Position numbers and translations under genes: made by a program. 64,000 nt of DNA from positions 2,728,001-2,792,000 of the forward strand of contig NZ_VFOA01000001.1 of NCBI RefSeq assembly GCF_006715865.1. The letters are read 5' to 3'. This stretch comes from Cellulomonas sp. SLBN-39 (GTDB lineage Bacteria; Actinomycetota; Actinomycetes; Actinomycetales; Cellulomonadaceae). Of this stretch, positions 58,607-64,000 are shown piece after piece (positions within the stretch are counted from its first letter, which is position 1; each line of letters starts with the position of its first letter). A model generated the notes under the pieces. The model saw only the letters and a list, made by a program, of their open reading frames with translations, ran no database searches and was not told the DNA's origin.

Positions 58607-59887
58607 ATGAGCGACAACCTGCTCGACCAGAACATCTCCGAGCTCGACCCCGAGATCGCCGCCGTCCTCGACGGCGAGCTGGCCCGCCAGCAGGGCACCC
58701 TCGAGATGATCGCCTCGGAGAACTTCGTGCCGCGCGCGGTCCTGCAGGCGCAGGGCTCGGTGCTCACCAACAAGTACGCCGAGGGCTACCCGGGCCGGCG
58801 CTACTACGGCGGCTGCGAGCAGGTCGACGTCGCCGAGACCATCGCGATCGACCGGGCCAAGGCGCTGTTCGGCGCCGAGCACGCCAACGTCCAGCCGCAC
58901 TCGGGCGCCACCGCCAACGCCGCGGTCCTGCACGCGCTCATCAACGCCGGCGACAAGATCCTCGGCCTCGACCTCGCGCACGGCGGCCACCTCACGCACG
59001 GCATGCGGATCAACTTCTCCGGCAAGCTCTACGACGTCGCCGCGTACGGCGTGGACCCGCAGACCTTCCGCGTCGACATGGACGCCGTGCGCGCGGCCGC
59101 GCTCGAGCAGCGGCCCGACGTGATCATCGGCGGCTGGTCCGCGTACCCGCGCCACCTCGACTTCGCCGCGTTCCGCGAGATCGCCGACGAGGTCGGCGCC
59201 AAGCTGTGGGTCGACATGGCGCACTTCGCCGGCCTCGTCGCCGCGGGCCTGCACCCCTCGCCCGTCCCGCACGCCGACGTCGTCTCCTCCACGGTGCACA
59301 AGACCATCGGCGGCCCGCGCTCCGGCTTCATCCTCAGCAAGGGCGAGTACGCCAAGAAGATCGACTCCGCGGTGTTCCCCGGCCAGCAGGGCGGCCCGCT
59401 CATGCACGTGATCGCCGCGAAGGCCGTCGCGTTCAAGGTCGCCGCGAGCGAGGAGTTCGTGGCCCGCCAGCAGCGCACCATCGACGGTGCCCGGATCATC
59501 GCCGACCGCCTGACCGCGCCCGACGTGGCCGCCGCCGGCGTCTCCGTCCTCACCGGCGGCACCGACGTGCACCTCGTGCTCGTCGACCTGCGGCACTCCA
59601 CGCTCGACGGCCAGCAGGCCGAGGACCTCCTGCACTCCGTCGGCGTCACCGTCAACCGCAACGCGGTGCCGTTCGACCCGCGCCCCCCGCGCGTCACGTC
59701 CGGCCTGCGGATCGGCACGCCCGCCCTGGCCACGCGCGGCTTCGGCGACGCGGAGTTCACCGAGGTCGCCGACATCATCGCCACGGCGCTCGTCGAGGGC
59801 ACCGGCGCGGACGTCGAGGCCCTGCGCGCCCGCGTGCAGAAGCTGACCGAGGCGTTCCCGCTGTACGCCGGCCTCCAGCAGTACTGA
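58607..59887 (+). CDS. glyA: Serine hydroxymethyltransferase
   Basis: A 426-residue PLP enzyme making glycine and 5,10-methylene-THF from serine. [36 protein letters not shown] is the folate/substrate-binding start. [18 protein letters not shown] precedes the PLP lysine, Lys232, in [28 protein letters not shown] closes the active site. CAGGAG is upstream of the ATG at 58607. First gene of a riboswitch-controlled operon with folD 12 bp downstream. Confidence 0.98.
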   Translation: MSDNLLDQNISELDPEIAAVLDGELARQQGTLEMIASENFVPRAVLQAQGSVLTNKYAEGYPGRRYYGGCEQVDVAETIAIDRAKALFGAEHANVQPHSGATANAAVLHALINAGDKILGLDLAHGGHLTHGMRINFSGKLYDVAAYGVDPQTFRVDMDAVRAAALEQRPDVIIGGWSAYPRHLDFAAFREIADEVGAKLWVDMAHFAGLVAAGLHPSPVPHADVVSSTVHKTIGGPRSGFILSKGEYAKKIDSAVFPGQQGGPLMHVIAAKAVAFKVAASEEFVARQQRTIDGARIIADRLTAPDVAAAGVSVLTGGTDVHLVLVDLRHSTLDGQQAEDLLHSVGVTVNRNAVPFDPRPPRVTSGLRIGTPALATRGFGDAEFTEVADIIATALVEGTGADVEALRARVQKLTEAFPLYAGLQQY

Positions 59888-59899
59888 GCGGGGAGCACC

Positions 59900-60781
59900 G
59901 TGACCGCACAGATCCTGGACGGCACCGCCACGGCGGCCGCCATCAAGTCCGAGCTCGCGGGGCGGGTCGCCGCCCTCGCGGGCAAGGGCGTCGTGCCCGG
60001 CCTCGGCACGCTCCTCGTCGGCGACGACCCCGGCTCGCGCTGGTACGTGGCCGGCAAGCACAAGGACTGCGCCGAGGTCGGGATCGCCTCCATCCGGGAG
60101 GACCTGCCCGCCGACGCCACGCAGGCCGATGTCGAGGCCGCCGTGCGGCGCCTCAACGAGGACCCCGCGTGCACCGGGTTCATCGTCCAGCTGCCCCTGC
60201 CCGAGGGCATCGACACCCACCGGGTGCTCGAGCTGGTCGACCCCGCCAAGGACGCCGACGGCCTGCACCCGACCAACCTCGGCCGCCTCGTGCTGCGCGT
60301 CAACGACCCCGTCACCACGCCGCTGCCGTGCACCCCGCGCGGCATCGTCGAGCTCCTGCAGCGCCACGACGTGCCGCTGCGGGGCGCGGACGTCGTCGTC
60401 GTCGGCCGCGGCGTGACCGTGGGGCGCTCCATCGGCCTGCTGCTCACGCGGCGCGAGGTCAACGCCACCGTCACGCTCACGCACACCGGCACCGACGACC
60501 TCGCCGAGCACACCCGCAACGCCGACGTCGTCATCGCCGCCGCCGGCGTCCCCGGCATCATCACGGCCGGCATGCTCAAGCCGGGCGCCGTCGTCGTCGA
60601 CGTCGGCGTCTCCCGCGTCGAGGACCCGGAGACCGGCCGCAGCCGCGTCGTCGGCGACGTCGACCCCGGGGTGCACGACGTCGCCGCGTGGGTGTCGCCC
60701 AACCCGGGCGGCGTCGGTCCCATGACCCGCGCGATGCTGCTGCAGAACGTCGTCGAGACCGCCGAGCGCCTCGCCGGCTGA
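59900..60781 (+). CDS. folD: Methylene-THF dehydrogenase / methenyl-THF cyclohydrolase
   Basis: A 293-residue bifunctional enzyme interconverting 5,10-methylene-, methenyl- and 10-formyl-THF with NADP. The catalytic lysine is Lys53 in [22 protein letters not shown] and [17 protein letters not shown] follow. The NADP site is [18 protein letters not shown] and the C-terminal motif is [17 protein letters not shown]. The GTG at 59900 has GGGGAG upstream. It completes the glyA-folD pair, which feeds purN and purH with 10-formyl-THF. Confidence 0.97.
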   Translation: MTAQILDGTATAAAIKSELAGRVAALAGKGVVPGLGTLLVGDDPGSRWYVAGKHKDCAEVGIASIREDLPADATQADVEAAVRRLNEDPACTGFIVQLPLPEGIDTHRVLELVDPAKDADGLHPTNLGRLVLRVNDPVTTPLPCTPRGIVELLQRHDVPLRGADVVVVGRGVTVGRSIGLLLTRREVNATVTLTHTGTDDLAEHTRNADVVIAAAGVPGIITAGMLKPGAVVVDVGVSRVEDPETGRSRVVGDVDPGVHDVAAWVSPNPGGVGPMTRAMLLQNVVETAERLAG

Positions 60782-60790
60782 CCCGCGGTG

Positions 60791-60825
60791 CGTGAGGGCC
60801 CGGCCGCACCGGCCGGGCCCTCACG
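60791..60825. terminator. Terminator of glyA-folD operon
   Basis: A 16-bp perfect stem CGTGAGGGCCCGGCCG and its complement with a CAC loop. It is also positioned for the convergent gene ending at 60844. Confidence 0.85.
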
Positions 60826-60843
60826 CGTCCCGTGCCGCCCGGG

Positions 60844-61413
60844 TCACTCGCGGTGCAGCGTGAACACGAACGGGTCGCGCATCCCGCGCATGTCCATGAC
60901 CCCGACCACCGTGCCGTCGTCGACCCGGCGGAAGTGGTCCTGCACGGGCAGCGCGTCGTAGACCATCGTCGCCGTCAGCACGCCGCGGTGCTCGACCCGG
61001 CGCAGCCGCGCCGCGGGCCGCCGGGTCCGCGCGGCCCGCAAGCACCGGCGGGCGACGGCACGCGCGGCACCGCTGCGCCCCAGGCCCGGGTGACGCACCA
61101 GCAGCCCCAGCGGAACGAGCGCCGGGTTCACCGCGAACAGCCCCCGCGCGTCCTCGAACACCAACGGGTCCACGTCCTCGGCGCTGGCGAACCGCTTGCC
61201 GTGCCACCCGCACGCCTCCAGCAGCCCGTCCCACGGGTGCCCCGTCGCCAGCCCGCCGCCGCGCCACGACCCGAGCATCTCCGCCGGCTCCACGGCCGGC
61301 AGCCCGTCGACGACGTCCAGCACCCGCGCGACCGGCACGCGCGCGCCCGGTCCGGTCACGTCCGCGACGAGCCCGTCCCACGCCGCCCGTGCGTCGGCCC
61401 CCGTCGTCGACAT
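60844..61413 (-). CDS. GXWXG / DUF4334 domain protein
   Basis: A 189-residue protein. The N-terminal GXWXG domain shows AEMLGSWRGGGLATGHPWDG and LLEACGWHGKRFASAEDVDP. The C-terminal DUF4334 domain shows RRVEHRGVLTATMVYDALPV, DHFRRVDDGTVVGVMDMRG and PFVFTLHRE. The pair of domains is often found together; the function is unknown. No signal peptide. GGGAGGA precedes the ATG at 61413. Confidence 0.85.
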   Translation of the reverse strand: MSTTGADARAAWDGLVADVTGPGARVPVARVLDVVDGLPAVEPAEMLGSWRGGGLATGHPWDGLLEACGWHGKRFASAEDVDPLVFEDARGLFAVNPALVPLGLLVRHPGLGRSGAARAVARRCLRAARTRRPAARLRRVEHRGVLTATMVYDALPVQDHFRRVDDGTVVGVMDMRGMRDPFVFTLHRE

Positions 61414-61562
61414 GCGTCCTCCCGTCGGTCGTGCGCCCCTCGGCCTGTGCCGCTCACCGTACGACGTGCCCGGCCCGGCGGGCAGGTCCGCGCCGGGCCG
61501 ATGACTGCGCCCCGGCCGGACGGTCTGCCCCTGCGCACCGTCACGAGGAGAGGGGACCCGTC

Positions 61563-62042
61563 ATGGGCATGGTCCGGTCGCATCTGTGGTTCGTCGAGCG
61601 CGGGCACGAGGCCGCGCAGTTCTACGTCGACGTCGTCCCGCGCTCGCGGATCACGCGCGTCACCACCGCCCCGCCCGGGGTGCCGGACGTGCCCGAGGGC
61701 GCACCGTTCCTCGTCGAGCTCGAGCTCGACGGTCACGCGGTGACGTTCCTCACGGCCGGGCCCGCGCTGCGGCTCGACGACGCGTTCTCGTTCCTGCTGT
61801 CCGTCGACGGGCAGGACGAGGTCGACCACTACTGGGAGGTCCTCGCCGCCGACGGCGGACGGCACGGGCAGTGCGGCTGGCTCACCGACCGGTTCGGTGT
61901 CTCCTGGCAGGTCGTGCCACGCGCGCTCGACGACATCATGACGCGCCCCGACCCCGCGGGCGTCGCCCGTGCCACCGCGGCGATGCTCACCATGACCAGG
62001 CTCGAGATCGCCCCGCTGGAGGCTGCGTACGCCGGACGGTGA
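61563..62042 (+). CDS. VOC/PhnB-like (glyoxalase-fold) protein
   Basis: A 159-residue protein of the 3-demethylubiquinone-9 3-methyltransferase-like/PhnB group of the VOC superfamily. It starts MGMVRSHLWFVERGHEAAQF. Features are FYVDVVPRSRITRVTT, FLVELELDGHAVTFLTAGPA and HGQCGWLTDRFGVSWQVVPR. Metal ligands typical of true glyoxalases are not obvious. Function unknown. GGAGAGGGG precedes the ATG at 61563; ATG 61569 is an alternative. Two hairpins follow. Confidence 0.85.
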   Translation: MGMVRSHLWFVERGHEAAQFYVDVVPRSRITRVTTAPPGVPDVPEGAPFLVELELDGHAVTFLTAGPALRLDDAFSFLLSVDGQDEVDHYWEVLAADGGRHGQCGWLTDRFGVSWQVVPRALDDIMTRPDPAGVARATAAMLTMTRLEIAPLEAAYAGR

Positions 62043-62086
62043 CCGCGGTGCCGTGGGTGGGTGCCAGGCCGTGTCCGGGAACGACG

Positions 62087-62127
62087 GACCGCCGCCCGCC
62101 CGGGAGCGAACCGGGCGGACGGCGGTC
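62087..62127 (+). terminator. Terminator after VOC gene
   Basis: A 17-bp stem with one C/A mismatch (GACCGCCG...CCGCCCGG pairing with CCGGGCGG...CGGCGGTC) and a 7-nt loop. Confidence 0.7.
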
Positions 62128-62134
62128 GTGGCGG

Positions 62135-62165
62135 GGTTCTTCGCCGTCACGCGTGACGAAGAACC
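62135..62165 (-). terminator. Terminator of the lysin operon
   Basis: GGTTCTTC/GAAGAACC outer and GTCACG/CGTGAC inner stems with a 3-nt bulge, 9 nt beyond the stop of the M15 peptidase gene on the minus strand. It is less GC-rich than other terminators here. Confidence 0.65.
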
Positions 62166-62174
62166 GTGGCGACG

Positions 62175-62369
62175 TCAGGCGAAGAGGATCTCCGGCCCGT
62201 ACGTCTTGATGTCGGCGACCTCGACCACGGCGCTGTCGATGCCCCACCGGTCGAGGCGGCGCTGCAGGACCTGCAGGTGCGACGTGTTGAGGACCTTGCG
62301 TCGCGTGACGAGGTCGGTGATGAAGATGGCGGCGGAGCCGGTCTCCTGGATGAGCATCAGCTGGGTCAT
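62175..62369 (-). other. Possible internal translation start: 64-residue module (M15 copy)
   Basis: In frame within the M15 gene, GGAGG lies 5 nt before an ATG at 62369, an ideal ribosome-site spacing. It would yield the C-terminal module alone (64 residues). The same arrangement exists at the same place in the M23 gene. Confidence 0.4.
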
Positions 62370-62840
62370 GTCGTCCTCCGGGTCAGGTGTCGGTGTGATG
62401 CGGGCGGCCACCTCGGCGACCGTCGCGGGGGTGATGCCCTCGTTGATCTCGAAGTGCATCTCGTCCTTGCGGGTGTACGCGGCCCCTCCGCCCCAGCGCA
62501 CGACCGGGTTGGTCGCGTCGAGGATCGAACGGATCGCGGACTGCTGTGCTGCGGTGAACGTCCCCTCGGCACCCAGCGGGTGCCGTGGGGCGTTGAGGTC
62601 GATCGCGGTGCCGGACGCGTGGTTGGACAGCGTGCCGCTGCCCGAGATCACGCGGTATGCCCAGCCCCAGGACGAGGCGGGGTCGACCGCCTCGACCTCG
62701 GCGTCGAACCGTCGGGCGACGTAGGCGAGCACGGTGAACACGTCGCCGACGAGCACCCGGCCGGTGACCCACGGGAACGGGCTCAGCCGAGGGTCGGTGC
62801 CGGACTCGATCGCGGTCCAGCCGTTCTCCGTCGTGGCCAT
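62175..62840 (-). CDS. Phage-type M15 peptidase endolysin with repeated C-terminal module
   Basis: A 221-residue peptidoglycan peptidase without a signal peptide. The M15 (VanY/Ply-type) domain (about 1-150) shows the zinc motif SNHASGTAIDLNAPRHP (SxHxxGxAxD) and the second ligand region RKDEMHFEI. The C-terminal 64 residues (MTQLMLIQETGS to TYGPEILFA) are 67 percent identical to the end of the adjoining M23 protein. It is 17 bp after that gene, in one operon with an SOS box upstream. Lack of a signal peptide suggests release with the help of a holin, one of which is encoded next door. Confidence 0.86.
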   Translation of the reverse strand: MATTENGWTAIESGTDPRLSPFPWVTGRVLVGDVFTVLAYVARRFDAEVEAVDPASSWGWAYRVISGSGTLSNHASGTAIDLNAPRHPLGAEGTFTAAQQSAIRSILDATNPVVRWGGGAAYTRKDEMHFEINEGITPATVAEVAARITPTPDPEDDMTQLMLIQETGSAAIFITDLVTRRKVLNTSHLQVLQRRLDRWGIDSAVVEVADIKTYGPEILFA

Positions 62841-62857
62841 GGGAGTCTCCCGGGCCG

Positions 62858-63052
62858 TCAGGCGAACGGGATCTCGGGGCCGTAGGCCCTGAGGTCCGCC
62901 ACGTCGACGATCGCGCTGTCGATGCCCCACCGGTCGAGGCGTCGCTGGAGGATCGCCAGGTGGGTGTTGCTGATCACGTGGCGCCGGGACACGAGGTCGG
63001 TGATGAAGACGCCGGGCGTCCCCTCCTCGCGCACGAGCATCAGCTGGGTCAT
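62858..63052 (-). other. Possible internal translation start: 64-residue module (M23 copy)
   Basis: GGAGG lies 5 nt before an in-frame ATG at 63052, yielding the same 64-residue module as at 62175-62369. Nucleotides around the site (GGAGGACGACATGACCCAGC) are identical in both genes. Confidence 0.4.
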
Positions 63053-63541
63053 GTCGTCCTCCGGGTCGGTGGGCGGTTCGGTGATCGGCGGGGCCGTGCC
63101 CGCCTCGAGGCTGACGCCTCGATCGAGCATGAAGGGCTCGGGGTCGACGGCGTTGGTCGAGTACCCGTCGACGGCTGCCCCCGGCGGGAAGGTCTCGAAG
63201 TGCAGGTGCACGCCCGTTGCGACGCCCGTCGCTCCCATGACCCCGACGGGCGTACCGGTCGAGACGCGCTGACCGGCGGCGACCGAAGCGGCACCCGCCA
63301 GGTGCTGGTAGTGCGTCGTGGACTGGTCGTCGTGCCTCACCCGCACGTAGTACCCGCGGACATCGCTGCTTGCGGTCGACAGCACCACGCCGTCGCCGAC
63401 CGATCGGACCGTGCGGTCCTGCTGGCCTGCCCGCGGGGCGATGTCGACGCCTCGGTGGAAGGTCGAGCCGCCCGCGACCGGGGCGCTGCGAGGGCCGTAC
63501 GGCGAGGTGAGTACGCCGTCGGCCGGGAGTGTCCAGGACAT
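62858..63541 (-). CDS. Phage-type M23 peptidase endolysin with repeated C-terminal module
   Basis: A 227-residue lysostaphin-type (LytM) metallopeptidase without a signal peptide. The M23 domain opens with SPYGPRSAPVAGGSTFHRGVD (zinc ligands His and Asp in HRGVD). YYVRVRHDDQSTTHYQHLAG follows, and the catalytic HLHFE is in GVATGVHLHFETFPPG. A Pro/Glu/Thr linker leads to the 64-residue C-terminal module (MTQLMLVREEGTP to AYGPEIPFA) shared with the next gene. GGAGG lies 5 nt before ATG 63541. A perfect SOS box is 26 bp upstream, so expression should be DNA-damage inducible. Confidence 0.88.
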   Translation of the reverse strand: MSWTLPADGVLTSPYGPRSAPVAGGSTFHRGVDIAPRAGQQDRTVRSVGDGVVLSTASSDVRGYYVRVRHDDQSTTHYQHLAGAASVAAGQRVSTGTPVGVMGATGVATGVHLHFETFPPGAAVDGYSTNAVDPEPFMLDRGVSLEAGTAPPITEPPTDPEDDMTQLMLVREEGTPGVFITDLVSRRHVISNTHLAILQRRLDRWGIDSAIVDVADLRAYGPEIPFA

Positions 63542-63567
63542 GTTCCTCCGTTCGTTCTGATGGATGT

Positions 63568-63583
63568 TCGAACTGGTGTTCGA
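63568..63583. promoter_or_regulatory. LexA (SOS) box upstream of lysin operon
   Basis: TCGAACTGGTGTTCGA is a perfect actinobacterial SOS box (TCGAAC-N4-GTTCGA), 26 bp before the M23 lysin start. A TACTGT box about 12 bp further upstream on the minus strand may be the -10, placing the SOS box over the transcription start. Confidence 0.88.
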
Positions 63584-63622
63584 GTGGTGCGACAGTACCG
63601 CTTCGGCCGCCCGATACCGCCG

Positions 63623-63643
63623 CTGAGCAGGTGTTCTGCTCAG
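63623..63643 (-). terminator. Hairpin between holin-like gene and lysin operon
   Basis: CTGAGCAG-GTGTT-CTGCTCAG is an 8-bp perfect stem, 32 nt beyond the stop of the holin-like gene. It probably separates its transcript from the SOS-controlled lysin operon. Confidence 0.55.
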
Positions 63644-63674
63644 AAGTGAGGCTCCGGGGCCCGTCGGGCGGGGG

Positions 63675-64000
63675 CTAGGGCGGTGCGGTGCTCGACCCGA
63701 CCGGTGCGGCGTACGACGGCGTCCGGGCGGAGCCCAGGGTGGCGCGGACCAGCCAGGGCGGCAGGCGCGCCTCCATCCGCCGCCACATCGCGTACCAGGC
63801 GGCGACGGCGGCGGCCACGGCGAGGGAGGTGGCCAGGTCGGACTGCAGGACGATGGCGACGAGGTCGGTCAGTGGCGGAGGCAGGTGTCCGGCGACCTGG
63901 ACGATCAGCCACGAGGCCAGGGATCCCCAGAGCGCGGGAACCGCGGTCCGGAGAAGTGCGACGGCGCGGTCGGACCGCTCGTCCGTGGGTGGGTGGGTGG
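63675..64000 (-). CDS. Holin-like small membrane protein (5' end cut by window edge)
   Basis: The last 108 or so codons of a gene whose start lies beyond the window; the frame is open to base 64000 with no start codon. The protein has two hydrophobic helices (AVPALWGSLASWLIVQVAGHL; SLAVAAAVAAWYAMW) separated by a loop with LTDLVAIVLQSD. It ends RMEARLPPWLVRATLGSARTPSYAAP and a short tail. The two-helix layout and the LxxLLG-x-x-R-x-P-x-Y type end resemble actinophage holins next to lysin genes, from memory. With the two peptidases it forms a lysis cassette. It was too incomplete to be picked up as an ordinary open frame. Confidence 0.65.
   Translation of the reverse strand, partial: THPPTDERSDRAVALLRTAVPALWGSLASWLIVQVAGHLPPPLTDLVAIVLQSDLATSLAVAAAVAAWYAMWRRMEARLPPWLVRATLGSARTPSYAAPVGSSTAPP

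Noticed and set aside
61987..62247. Small minus-strand open frame beyond the lysin operon
   Set aside because: It is Arg/Gly-rich, overlaps two terminators and has no ribosome site; judged a shadow.

Overview
The window looks like chromosome of a high-GC actinobacterium, most likely a Cellulomonas-like member of the Micrococcales. The evidence is the roughly three-quarters G+C content, frequent GTG starts, a secreted esterase carrying a CBM2 carbohydrate-binding module on a Pro/Thr linker, a large secreted amylopullulanase, and a gene order (pcrA/uvrD - sucC - sucD - perM - purN - purH) that, as I recall it, matches mycobacteria and other Actinobacteria. This is inferred from content; I could not search a database.

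Layout. 1-1226: 5' part of a phosphoketolase (minus), cut by the left edge. 1.6-6.1 kb: a SURF1 protein and a heterodimeric ABC exporter. 6.3-9.5 kb: guaA, a DUF3817 protein and a glycosyltransferase. 9.7-14.3 kb: a small membrane protein with a paralogue at 53.2 kb, then a LiaF/PspC-type envelope-stress locus in which the membrane proteins diverge from a PspC-fused histidine kinase and a LuxR-type regulator. 14.4-20.4 kb: pcrA, a uridine-kinase-like gene, sucC and sucD. 20.5-24.1 kb: a two-subunit ABC transporter whose start lies inside a near-consensus DtxR/IdeR iron box. 24.2-31.7 kb: perM-like gene, purN, a TetR/short-chain-dehydrogenase divergent pair with three operator copies, a HAF-repeat secreted protein, and purH behind a ZTP riboswitch. 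31.8-39 kb: FAD reductase, DUF3017, aquaporin, icd, a chemoreceptor, mdh and DUF167. 39.2-45.1 kb: a 1,972-residue secreted alpha-amylase/pullulanase. 45.5-53.1 kb: a monosaccharide ABC locus with two paralogous binding proteins, one double ATPase, one permease, a ROK repressor and an extra single-domain ATPase. 53.2-62 kb: esterase, purU, acetyltransferase, EamA/MarR divergent pair, glyA-folD behind a second ZTP riboswitch, DUF4334 and a VOC protein. 62.2-64 kb: a phage-like lysis cassette (M15 and M23 cell-wall peptidases, then a holin-like gene cut by the right edge).

How the genes work together. purN, purH, purU, glyA, folD and guaA form a scattered purine/one-carbon set, with purH and glyA-folD both expected to respond to ZTP/ZMP. 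sucCD, icd and mdh are TCA-cycle genes; sucC and icd share a 21-nt promoter element (17 of 21 identical). The amylopullulanase, CBM2 esterase and sugar ABC locus are polysaccharide-utilisation functions, each with its own palindromic operator candidate.

Most striking regulatory signals: a perfect actinobacterial SOS box (TCGAAC-N4-GTTCGA) upstream of the two lysin genes; the lysins' shared 64-residue C-terminal module, which has its own well-spaced internal ribosome-binding site and ATG in both genes; the iron box on the ABC pair; and a recurrent leaderless-promoter arrangement (TANNNT 5-9 nt before ATG/GTG) at more than a dozen genes.
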